Shown piece by piece: positions 22,001 through 33,212 of a stretch of DNA of 64,000 nt (positions within the stretch are counted from its first letter, which is position 1; every line of letters begins with the position of its first letter). This stretch comes from Monoplex corrugatus. Taxonomy: Eukaryota; Mollusca; Gastropoda; Littorinimorpha; Ranellidae. Made by a program: the position numbers and the translations under genes. The stretch covers positions 35,812,862 to 35,876,861 of the forward strand of contig CM060312.1 of the NCBI GenBank assembly GCA_030674185.1. Direction: 5' to 3'. The notes under the pieces are model-generated. The model searched no databases and was not told the origin of the DNA. It saw nothing but the letters and a program-made list of their open reading frames with translations.

Positions 22001-24040
22001 GCATCCATACAAACCACACATCATATTCTCACTTGGCAAAGTAAATATGTCGATCAATAAAAGTACTCAGTCGAATTAACTGTTCTGCAACTTTGAAAAA
22101 TGAGCCAAGAGGAATGAAATATTGAAAACTGAACCATGACCAAATCTTACCATGAACAGATAATTGGGGGGGGGGGATAAACAGCAGGGTCAGAATGGAG
22201 GAAATGGTGAGAAACAGGGGAAGACAAGAAAACAACCACTGTTAACATCCAAAGCGTGAAAACTTTAGCAATGTTCGACTGGTGGAAGAAATAGGACTAA
22301 AATAGGTGATAACCACTCTTGGCATCTCATCATCCTTTAGATTAACATTTGCAATGAAACCTTTTTGCAAGCAGAAAAAAAGGAGACGATATAACTTTCC
22401 ATGCAGAATAGGAAATTCCAAGAGTGGGGGGACAGAGATGGAAAAATGGATGTGATGAGAGGGGTTTCGCAGTTGGTCTTTGAAAACAATGCTGGGCTTA
22501 ATTTTTTTGTTAACGATTAGACTATGAAAATAATGTCAAGCTTAATTCTGCGCTGACGAAAAGACCAATCTCAGATAAAAAGAAAAAACCCCCACCAAAA
22601 ACAAAAACAAACAACAACAACAAAAAAAACCAACAGGAAACTTGAGTTCATTATCCATTACTAACAAAATGAAGAAAAGAAAAATACAACACAGAGAATT
22701 TTAGGCAATGGGAAAACAGCATTTTAACCCTCAAGTTTTAATGATAGCTAATGATAATGGCTAGACTTTTGTCCAGTATCCTCCAGTTTGTGTGCCTTAA
22801 GTTAATGCAACTTACAGTATCCAGTAAGAACTTGCATCCATGTAATAAAAGTTTTTCCCCTCTCATTCTGTTGGTGTTCAAGATTCTGGTGGCACGTTCA
22901 GTTTAACAAGCATCAATCCTCTGAAAGAAAATATTTATCCATTTCCCCTGCCCCTCACTTTAACTCGATGGAGTCTTGTTGGATATATGTTTGTGGCACC
23001 GGGATTTTTGCTTGAAAGTGTGACAGACACATGCGTCTGACAGATTTTAACATTTTTTTCTTGTATACACCAAAATCAGCCAATGGAAAATATACCTGTT
23101 TCTGGGATCCCCAGACAGTTTCATAGCAGTTTTCCCATAAGCCGTTAACATATCATTTAATAATATTTTTATGTTTGAATTGACCCACTGCGAATAAGCT
23201 TCCACAATCAAATGTGTTTCAGCACAAGTAGGCCTACTCATTGGCAAAAGTTTTGCAATGTATTGTGGATTTGTGCTGTTTTTTCCCCCCCAATAACCAG
23301 TATGCCGGTGGAGCAGGAAGACTGAATAAATGTTGTGTTGAACCAACATGGAAGGAGGGAGTATTTTATGGAAGTTAATTAACAGTGTGCCAGGGAAATT
23401 TCTGTTTTTCAGCCTGTGCATACTTTTAAGAAAATTAATTATAATAAGAAAGGTGTCATGAATTTTCACTTCAAGTAAAATTATTTGAAAAGTTAATTTC
23501 TTCTATTTTCAAAGTCTGAGCTGTTCGAGATTGATTTTTTGTAATTTTCTACACATTGGTGAAAATTTCACTTTTTGAGGGAAAAGTTGCACTCTTTGAT
23601 TGCGACTCCATCAATTTAATACTCCCAAGTAAGATGATAAATATTATCCACTCCCCCTCTTCCCCCCACCGTCCTAATACTGTGATTTGTCACAAAGAGA
23701 AAGATGAAGGTTTACATGTCCTAGTACTCAACAGAGATTAAAATCATTTTTGCCTACATACCGATACTTAAAGTCTGATGTCCTTGATTTTGGCAGAATA
23801 ATGTACAAAGTAACATAAGTTGATTTTATTCATTTGAAAGTTTTGGTTAATCAAAGACTTTAGTCTATCTACATTATATATCATCAAAACAAAACCCCTG
23901 ATAAATTTTTTTAGCTGCCGCTGCTTGCGTTCACTGTCTACATGGTCAAGCCATGTCTGGTGATGAATAAGCTCTTTTCCAAGTCCTATGGGGACCTATG
24001 GACTTTGGGGGGCAGTGGAATTGCAGTCAGCCACAAATCC
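19091..24040. other. Intergenic, decayed repeats, no recognised gene
   Basis: Several short open frames (for example 20611-20814 and 20890-21240) have no recognisable family signature and no consistent splice context. Part of this DNA may be the distal 3' UTR of the PMCA gene on the minus strand. Confidence 0.45.
19767..19982 (+). pseudogene. Possible piggyBac-like N-terminal fragment
   Basis: Contains KRCFYTTQQMVDEIF followed by an Asp/Ser-rich stretch (DNDDYSDDSDSNFDD), the layout of piggyBac N-termini, then a stop. A TTAA at 19641 lies upstream. No transposase core or C-terminal finger was found downstream, so the call is tentative. Confidence 0.3.
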
Positions 24041-24232
24041 TAACCCTTTGACTCCTGCACCCTGTCTGCCAATTGCAAAAACTTAACTCTTTGATTCCCT
24101 CACCCTATCCACCAGCTTCTTGCAGGGAGCTGGTCGATAGAATGAGGGAGTCAAAGGGTTAAGTTTTTGTTTTGCTAGTATGGCTGACAATGCAGGATGC
24201 CAGTGGACGGGGTGCTGGAGTCAAAGGGTTAA
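24041..24232. mobile_element. TTAA palindromic MITE, full copy (192 bp)
   Basis: TAACCCTTTGACTCCTGCACC at the left is answered by GGTGCTGGAGTCAAAGGGTT at the right. A nested hairpin, TTAA to TTAA, lies at 24083-24162 with near-perfect arms. It has the same layout and length as the copy at 17832. Confidence 0.85.
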
Positions 24233-24279
24233 TGGTGGTGACACTGATGTAATATGTTCAGCTTGATGTTTGGTCCTCT

Positions 24280-24640
24280 AACACAGGGGCCAGTTAGAAT
24301 TTGTGGTTGTGTGTGTTGAGCCAGTTGTAGCCAGTGTGGAACCTCAGGAGATCATTGCTGCTCTCTGGAAAGAGGTAGTTTTGGTCCACCCTTTGTGGCT
24401 TAAGGCGTGGTCTGATGATGCTCTTCTTCTCACTTCAGCTGATGCTGTTGTCTACTTGGTCTTTCTGGGCTTCTCTTTCACCAGTTCATCAGCCAGTCAT
24501 TCTGTGATAACCACCAGAACGACTGAAGCATTCAGTTGGGCATCAAACTGGTCTTCTGGATGTAGCCGTCTGTGATTGAGCGAGTTATCAAATCTTGAAC
24601 CCAAGGCTCTTATCAGTTGAGCCAGCCAGCCCACCAGAAC
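24280..24640 (-). mobile_element. Possible tRNA-derived SINE relic
   Basis: Read on the minus strand, TGGCTCAACTGATAAGAGCC (24624-24605) resembles a tRNA A box. GGTTCAAGATT (24601-24591) resembles a B box, but the spacing is too short for a tRNA. The rest of the block down to about 24280 would be the SINE body. No target duplication was found. Confidence 0.35.
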
Positions 24641-25984
24641 TGTAAGTTAAAATCGGAACATGGTGTTTGTGGTCACACCATCAAGAGAGATGTATCACAC
24701 TTGGACAATTCCATATGCGCACCACTGAAATCTGCCAGTATTTACCTGGCAGGCTCCCTGAGTCCACAAAAAAACCTACATGCTAGCAAGGTCTTGAAAT
24801 GGGAAGTGGGGGAGAGGGACCTATGAAACATTATGCTGACATCACCAGAGTGATGGAAACAATAAGATAAGCAGTGAACAAGTCAGTTTTTAACGCTGCA
24901 GGCTGGCACTGAACTCAAGATACCAGATTTTGAGTAATGCTATCTTGGCGTGGTAGCAGATTTTAATACACTGTATCATTTAATTACACATACTGTGCCA
25001 GGACTCAAAAACTGTTACTAAGCTACAGCTATTTGCTACTGCTACTCACAATTTCTGCCGTCAATGAGCAGCATCTCCCCATTTGAATTATTGGTATTTT
25101 CTATTTCAAACTGACATCTCCGCCTTGAATTATTGATATTTTCTGTTTTAGAGTTACCTGTTGCTTAAAAATATGGTGTAACAAATTTAATTTTTGGGGA
25201 TGAATGAACTGCTTTAGGCCATATTAAAGCTACAGAATACTTATCTTTGCTGACCAAACCAAGGTACAGTGCTAAAGCCAAAGAACAACTTTCATCCCTT
25301 ATGCCTAAGAGTGCATGTCAGCATGCGTACAGGTTCAGGAAGAAACGAGAAAGCGGTTGAGTGTCTCTTGTGGTGGGGAGGGGGGACAAAAGGGAGCAAG
25401 AGAGAATGAGCTCAGTCTATGAACTGTTGTGTATGCATCAGAATTACCAACTAAAGGTCTATGGTTACAGAGATAAACCTTAAAGCAACAGACTCGCTTT
25501 AGAGTTCTTGATAAAAAACACATTCCTTACCCACCCAGCCACTGCTGAAATTGGTCCTTGCACAAATCAAAATAAGAAACTGATACAGACACTGATAGAC
25601 TATTAATATCTTATTCACCAATTCAGAAAATGATCAAGATCCATACTTACCTGCCTCAGGCAGAGAACCACTGAGAAAGCTAGAATGAATCTACATGAAA
25701 TTGATGCAAATGAACAATCATTACATTCGCATCATAGCAAGACTTCATAACAGTTAGATGGAAATGATATAAAAAAAAAGGAAGAAACAAAAAGTCGAAA
25801 GTAAAATTGTAAGTAAAAAGATCTTGCACACACAGGTAAATGAGTAGGCAACTCCAATGCTATGATCAATAAACAATGAACACTTTCATCCCTTGTTTGT
25901 CTCACACTAGCAGCATGTACACATTCCTTCTTTTGTCGCACAGTTTTTAACAAGTTCCAACATCCTTTCCATGGAGCCTCACAC

Positions 25985-26840
25985 ACAGTTTAGCAAATCA
26001 CCACCACTGATGTATTGTACAACCAAGCTTGCCATCAGTCAAAACCAGTATGGTTAGTATTCCCGTTAACACTGTATGTAACACACTCACAGACCAGCGT
26101 CTAATTGGCACAGAACATGGTTATTTCAAAGTTTACAGTGTCCAGTTGCTACTGACTCCGTATTTCTCTGGCTACAAGTCCAAATGCCCAAATACACAGT
26201 TAATATTCTTATGACTACATAGTGTAACTGGCACCAACCATAACCCTTGGAGTTAATATTTCCAGCCACAGTGTCTAAATAAATACCTGACAGCAGCTGA
26301 CATGGTTGATGATACTCCCTTGCCACAAAACAATTACTACAGACAAAAGCAGCCTGTCAGAAGTTCAGTTACCATAAACCAAAGCATACATGTGAATACT
26401 GTCACAGTCATTGTCTCTACATGCTATTGATCACAGTGTCCAACTGGCACTGACACTGACACCGGTCCAAACAACTGATAATCCCCTGGTCACTAGCACA
26501 TGCCACTGACGGCAGCCAATATTCCCATAGTCACAGCACCTAACCGCCAATGACCACCTGGTAAAATCTGGTCGAGGGTCCAGTTGTCAATGACTACACA
26601 GCTCACATTATACGTCCTCCTCTTGGACAGAACATCCAAATGCTCTGACCACAAAACACACAAAGGTTTAGAATTTTCACTGCCAAAGACCATAGAATTA
26701 TGTAAAGTGAGGTCAAAGGTGTCCAGTTGCCACTAACCACAAGCCCACACGTTAAATACTCCTCTGGCCACAGCTTCCATCCATGACCCGTTCCATCCTT
26801 ACAGATGACTCACAGCTTCCATCCATGACCAGTACACCCT
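25985..26840. repeat. Old degenerate ~70-base tandem repeat
   Basis: Phrases such as CCAGTTGCCACT, CACAGTGTCCAACTGGCACT, CTCCTCTGGCCACA and TTAATATTCC recur at about 60-75-base spacing with heavy divergence. It lies just 3' of the PMCA stop codon at 26989 on the minus strand, so it is probably 3' UTR of that isoform. Confidence 0.5.
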
Positions 26841-26988
26841 CACTGATGACTCACAAAATTTCGACAGCAGCACCGTTTGTCACTTCCCCTCTTCCCGATA
26901 CTGTCCACTTCTCACCACAATGGGGGAAGTCAGAAAGAAAAGGAAGATTCTGAGGGTACTAAAACTGTGTCGAGGGTTGATGCATCGC

Positions 26989-27204
26989 TCATTCGTCAGC
27001 ATAGGGTATGGTATCATTCCGGTTGAACCAGGGCGAGCTGGGTGACTCGTCTGCTTCTGGAGAACTGGCTAGCATGGGTTTTTTACTGACAGCCCCCCGC
27101 GCTGCCTGCAAGGACTGCAGACTTATCACTGACGGCCGGCTACGTTTATCATAGCTGTCCATGTGTGAATCTAAGTCCATTTGGAAAGCATTTACTACAC
27201 GGAT
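26989..27204 (-). CDS. ATP2B: PMCA alternative terminal exon, most distal
   Basis: Begins after a strong acceptor (CTTTTTTTTCCAG) with IRVVNAFQMDLDSHM, the second half of the PMCA calmodulin-binding helix (human IRVVNAFRSSL). It encodes 71 residues and ends NRNDTIPYADE before TGA. Joined to the constant exon, the Trp of ILWVRGL and the Phe of VVNAF fall 17 residues apart, the same as Trp8 and Phe25 of the human C28 peptide. The Ser-rich part (RPSVISLQSLQAAR) resembles the other copies. There is no PDZ ligand at the end. It lies about 31.5 kb from the preceding constant exon. Confidence 0.9.
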   Translation of the reverse strand: MRVVNAFQMDLDSHMDSYDKRSRPSVISLQSLQAARGAVSKKPMLASSPEADESPSSPWFNRNDTIPYADE

Positions 27205-27835
27205 CTGGAAAAAAAAGAAAGGGAACAAGGTAAGTCAAAAGTGTGCAAGGGTGTGTGTCATCGACAACAGGATTAAGCATCTATAAACAAGAATAAAAAA
27301 CATCAACTAAAAAACAAAACAAAACAAAAACAGACTGCTAAAAGATAAAAATGAATTAAAAATAACAAGGAAAATTGACAAAAAAGAAAAACTAGAACAA
27401 AGAGCAAACACATAAACAAACGCCCACAAAAACCAGAGGAATAAAAAAAAAAGTAAAATACTGACTTCAGATATAACCAAAGTGGGCAGGAATGAAATGC
27501 TGAAATCACTAAACATGCAAAAATCTGTCAACAAAATACAACTGCTGGTCCATCACCAAAAAAAAAAAAGGAAAAGTTTTTACCACAGTAAAGATGCCCA
27601 TGAATGAATCTCTTCCAAATTTTTACTGTATAAGATCTGATTTATAATAACAGTAATGATAATAAATAATAATGATAATAAATAATAATATAATCATTAA
27701 TAATAATAGGATTTGTAGTAGAGCAATATTTCCTTCAAATTCTTAGTTTCATTTTCAGATGGATAAATTTGATAAAACACAACCAGTCTTTGGAAAGAGC
27801 CAGGTTGGTTTTGTGTATGATATGTGTGTGTGCAT

Positions 27836-27865
27836 GCGGTGCGTGTCGTTGCATGCGTGCGTGCA

Positions 27866-27931
<66 letters not shown>

Positions 27932-27946
27932 TGTGTGTGTGTATGT
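27836..27946. repeat. (TG)n microsatellite
   Basis: TGCATGCG-type start, then about 100 bases of nearly pure GT on the plus strand, which is CA on the PMCA transcript. It is 0.6-0.7 kb upstream of the distal terminal exon. Confidence 0.95.
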
Positions 27947-29250
27947 GATGGTTTAGAATGGAGAATTTTCACAGAGGATATTTAAAAACAACATCAACAA
28001 CACCCACCCACCCATAAAAAAAACAACAAAAAACAAAAAAACCAACCAACAAACACACACAAAAAAAGACAATATCAGATGCTCACTTTGTAGGGTCTAT
28101 TCTATTACAGGGCTCTTGGATGCAAGGAAGAATGCATGTGTATATTTGTGATTGTGTGCATGTCACCATCAAAAGCAATCATACGCTCATTTTTTTTTCT
28201 TACATGTAACATACCCTACCTGATACTAAACACCCATTTTAGAAAGTTAAGAAAAACGTATATGTAGTAATATCAATCTGTACTTGGAAAAAAAAGCAAG
28301 GGGAAAAAGGCAGAAAGAGCTAAAGAAAAAATGCATCAATACTGTGGTATGTTCAAGCATTGGTTCCCCCTTTTGGAAAACAAAGTGAAATTAGGGAGCA
28401 AACAGCATGGATTTTACAGACAAAAGCCAAGCAATACCTCTGTTATCAACTCAGAATACCTTATTCATGAAACATGAAACACAGTAATGATTTATATAAC
28501 ACAATACCAAAAGCAAGCACCCAATGAAAGCAAAAACGCATGCAACCTGAACAAAACTCAAAGCAAACTGTAACTGGAAGCAAAAGCGATACAGTAACAG
28601 AATATACGCGGTTTAAAAACAATTGAAATAAATGGGGAAAGAATGTAATTAAAATATCTTCCAAAAAGGGCCCGCAAAACAATTCTGCTCGGGATGGGAT
28701 AAAATGTTTGTAAAACGATGCAACTGTTTCTTGTTTTTTAAATGATGGCAGTGTGATTGGTGTAGGCAAGGAAGAAAACAGGGTTTGATGTTAATTAAAA
28801 GAGAGAGAGAGACAGAGAGAGGAGAGACAGTGAGACAGAGAGACAGAGAATCAGTGATGACTCAGCAACGGTCAACTTGCCTGAGAATGAAGAAAGAAGC
28901 TGAAAAAAAGTGACCACTAAACATACATGACACACAATGCAAAAGTTCCACGTTATTGGGAATGTGATGGGATGGAAGCCAAAGTGTGAGAATCCTTAAA
29001 AAAAACCACACATACTGCTGTAGACATGGCCAATGTCTCAATACAGAAAAAACAATAACTGCTTCCCTCCCACTTCCCGCGAAATAACTACAAACCCCAA
29101 CATATACATAACCATAAGTTGAAAAAACAACTAAATAAAAAACAACTCCAAAATAAAAGCAAAAATTAGACTACCACTGGACCTTAACGTATGTCAATCA
29201 AGGTGTCCATGCGAAGAAGAAGGTGGTAAAAGCAACAAAAAGAGAGCTTT

Positions 29251-29499
29251 TTACCTTAAATGATTTTCTGTCATAACAAGCAGGGCACCCCTCCTCTTTC
29301 GCAGAGTCTGAATCCTTACATCCACCAGATCTGTCAGATCAGTTTTATCCTTTCTTTTCATCATGAATATAACTGCACCTGGTAACTTGAGGGTACCAGG
29401 TAGATATAGGCATTCATCACGAAGATCAGCAAACTGTGAACTCGTTCTCTGGTCAGCTTCTTTCAGAGTTTGCAGTAACTGAAGGAAAGCCTTCTTTCT
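29251..29499 (-). CDS. Unrecognised exon-like ORF
   Basis: On the minus strand an 82-codon open stretch with even composition, bounded upstream by TAA TAA. A good acceptor (GGCTTTCCTTCAG) precedes LLQTLKEADQRTSSQFADLR, and the frame continues to DLVDVRIQTLRKRRG and ALLVMTENHL. A possible donor (AAG then GTAAAA) lies just before the in-frame stop. It does not resemble PMCA. It may be an orphan exon or a gene fragment; I do not recognise it. Confidence 0.3.
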   Translation of the reverse strand, partial: RKKAFLQLLQTLKEADQRTSSQFADLRDECLYLPGTLKLPGAVIFMMKRKDKTDLTDLVDVRIQTLRKRRGALLVMTENHLR

Positions 29500-29604
29500 T
29501 TATTAGCTTGTATCAGAAAGAAGGAAACTGGACATCTGCTTGATTTGGGGGTGGGAAGAAGAAAATCTTATCAAACATGACGAAAGGAAGACGTGAGAAA
29601 GAGA

Positions 29605-29605
<1 letters not shown>

Positions 29606-29642
<37 letters not shown>

Positions 29643-29745
29643 TGTGTGTGTGTGTGTTGTGTGTGAGAGGGAGAGAGAGGGTGAGATGAGAGAGAGAGAG
29701 AGAGAGAGAGAGCAGAGACAGAGACAGAGACAGAGAGAAGAAGAA

Positions 29746-29776
<31 letters not shown>
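29606..29776. repeat. (TG)n-(GA)n-(GAA)n composite microsatellite
   Basis: TG to about 29665, GA to about 29735, then GAA triplets to about 29776. Confidence 0.95.
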
Positions 29777-30200
29777 CACTTTGACAGATATTTCAGGCGG
29801 TTTCAGTGTTGCTTATAGCAAAGTTCATCATTTGCCCCTTTCTCATTTTTTACATATATTTTCAATTTTTATTTATCTTTTCTGGTGGGATCAATAACTC
29901 TTTAAGACATGATGTTCAAACAGGACGTGAGGCCATTTCCAACTGCAGAATTTTGTTCTGCTATTTCCAAGTACTATTATAAGAGACTTCATACATAAAC
30001 TGGACACAGACAAAATCAATGTCACAATGAGTAAATATCCTTGTCTACTGTCTCTTTCAATTCTTCATCATTTTCATTTTCTTTATCTCCTTGTCTAATT
30101 AAAAAAAAAAAGTCTCTTGCCTTTCTAATTACTACGCCAATCATCCCACAAGCATCAATGTTACTGAAGATCAACAATCTTTTTTTGTTCCTTTATGACA

Positions 30201-30628
30201 GTGACCTTGAAATCCAACAATCCCTCTTTTTTGTTTTCACTTTTTATGTGACGTGACCTTGAAATCAACAACCCTCTTTTTTGTTTTCACTTTTATGTGA
30301 CAGTAACCTTGAGATCCAACAATCCCTCTTTTTTGTTTTCACTTTTTATGTGACAGTGACCTTGAATCCAACAATCCCTCTTTTTTGTTTCACTTTTTAT
30401 GTGACAGTGACCTTGAGATCCAACAATCCCTCTTTTTTGTTTTCACTTTTTATGTGACAGTGACCTTGAAATCCAACAATCTCTCTTTTTTGTTTTCACT
30501 TTTTATGTGACAGTGACCTTGAGATCCAACAATCCCTCTTTTTTGTTTTCACTTTTTATGTGACAGTAACCTTGAGATCCAACAATCCCTCTTTTTTGTT
30601 TTCACTTTTTATGTGACAGTGACCTTGA
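30201..30628. repeat. 53-bp minisatellite, eight copies
   Basis: The unit begins GTGACCTTGAAATCCAACAA and ends CACTTTTTATGTGACA, with small indels and 85-100 percent identity between copies. Each copy opens with TGACCTTGA or TAACCTTGA, and a ninth TGACCTTGA closes the array. The reverse complement TCAAGGTCA is the monomer site of ERR and FTZ-F1/NR5A receptors. Confidence 0.9.
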
Positions 30629-31097
30629 AAACAGCATTTTCAATCACATTTGCAATCATCTTTTGTACAGCTGGAATCTGTTCCATAACTTGCTCTCGAT
30701 CTCATGCAAGAGCAAGATGCATGTTTGATGAAAAGTTTACCGTAAATAGATGAAAGGTCATGACCCTGAAAACCTGGGTTTTAAACATCTTTTTGTAACC
30801 ATTCAGAGTGATGTCCGATATATATATGCAAAGATTCTAAACAACTGACTCTTTGTCAATTCTATAAAGTGGGAAAGTGGGGTGAGACATACAGGAAAAG
30901 AAAATTCAGAAAATGGATGACATGAAGTCATTTTTGTTTGATCTTTAAAAAGTAACTGCACACGAATAATTCTATCATCCCTACGCCACATTACAACGTT
31001 ATATGTAAACCCTCGGTCTGTATGACAATTACACAATGATCCAAATTCTGACGTAAAAAGTAGGAAAAGAAGGGGAAATGGAATTAAAGAATTAAAG

Positions 31098-31155
31098 GTG
31101 TGTGTGAGAGAGAGAGAGAGAGAGAGAGGGATAGAGAGAGAGAGAGAGAGGGAGG

Positions 31156-31250
<95 letters not shown>
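31098..31250. repeat. (GA)n microsatellite
   Basis: About 150 bases of GA with short GGGA and AAAA interruptions. Long Arg/Glu or Leu/Ser frames across it are artefacts. Confidence 0.95.
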
Positions 31251-32169
31251 CAAACAAAAGAAATCAAAGAGAACCCACAAACAAACAAACAAACAAACAA
31301 CGACAACAACAAACAATGCAATGCTGCAGACAGCATCATAAAATGGAAAAGAATTTACCCTGCCCCCTACCCCAAACAAACAAACAAAAATATCACCATC
31401 ATCAAAAACAACAACCTAATGCTGATGTAGGCAGCATCAGAAAATGCACTTCAACAACTCTGCCACTGCATTGCCTGTATTTCAATAAACTGCCCTAGAA
31501 GATATAAACTCACCAACGAAAAGTGTATTCAGTCATTAAACTGACAACATAGAACCTAGCCGATCCAGTGACATAATAGAAAATAGGAAAGGAGTAAGAG
31601 CGACAGCCTCCACACCTTTCTGCACAGCGTCCACACCTTTCTGCACTGGAACTGGATGTCAAATTTGTTCACGAGGGATTCATCACATTCAAATATCGAA
31701 TCATATGCTCTGACTAGGTTTCAAAAGATAACCGAAAGAGGTGAAGGAAAAGAAAGGAAGACAGACATGTATAAAACAGTTCTCTACACTTGTCTGAATA
31801 TAAACGTCCCAGACTGATGAAACAATAACTAAATTTCAGTGTCGATACTTGTGGCAAGAACTGTCTACACAACTTCTCGTGTCTAAATAAGTAAATGAAT
31901 GAAAAATAAATGGAAAACTCAATAAAATTAGCCAACTACCTAAAATAGCCCACAGACAAAATTCAACTTTAAAGTAGATTTAAACTCTGCCATAGGCATA
32001 AATACTAGAGAAACAAAATAGTGTCCCACAGCAAACACTGTAGGAACGCAAAGGTTATGACTTCAGACATGCCTTCAAAGCAATCAGCAAATATGAATTT
32101 GTTAAAAGCAGTAGCAGTTAGCTGAAAACATCATTCCGAAGTGCCAATTTATGCGTTTTAATACACCGG

Positions 32170-32310
32170 AGCACACACACATACACGCGCGCACACACAC
32201 ACACACACGCACACACACAAGCTCACACACTCATACACACACACACACACACAAATATATGCATGTACACACACACACACACGCACACACACACACAACC
32301 TCACACACAC
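32170..32310. repeat. (CA)n microsatellite, interrupted
   Basis: CA repeats with GC, TC and TATATG interruptions. No gene context beyond the PMCA intron. Confidence 0.9.
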
Positions 32311-33101
32311 AAAATAATGCAAATACATGTGCACGCAAATAAACCCTACCTTATCCCATCAAAAACTTGCATAAAAACTGTGTGCATACTACCAGAGTAG
32401 CAACATCAAATGCACATTTTTTCTCATGCTCAGCTACTGGTCAAATGACATAAAAATGCTAATATGCAGACTGTTTGTGGTTCATACACACAATATGCCA
32501 AACCAGTTGTTAGTTACATACATAATTAATAATGCTAGGAAAACGTAGTTTCATCATATAACATTATTTAATAATGTCAGAAAACCTTGTTTCATCATAT
32601 ACATATCATATATATGTTAGTAAACCAAGTTATGTACACTAAAGTTGCCAAAACTCCTGTCACCGTATGCAGCTTAATCATGCACAAATTATGTATACAA
32701 TGTATTCATATGTTAGTAATACATAATATAATACAGGTACAAAGAAGTGTTAGTAAGATGTCTAATACAATTGCTAAGAACTTACTTCATCACATACTCA
32801 GTGGAAAAAAATGCAATGTATAATGCACGCACATATCCACATATACATGCAAAATATTCCCATTTTCAAATGGGAAAAATATCCAAATTGAATAAGTATT
32901 ATGTATGTACATAAATTTGTGACACACTGTCTTTTCTGTGGATGACAATAAGTAAATGCAACAAACCTTTTTCTGTTTAATAATACTGGAACATATAGAA
33001 ACTGCTAGGTGAAACTAAAAGTACTTGAATTCTCACAACACAACCAGTTTTTTTTTTACCTTGTGTAATGTGTTCATGTCACGGATGAAACTGTTACTTT
33101 C

Positions 33102-33212
<111 letters not shown>

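Noticed and set aside
24591..24624. Functional tRNA gene
   Set aside because: A-box and B-box-like sequences are too close together for a tRNA, and no acceptor stem can be drawn. At most it is a SINE relic.
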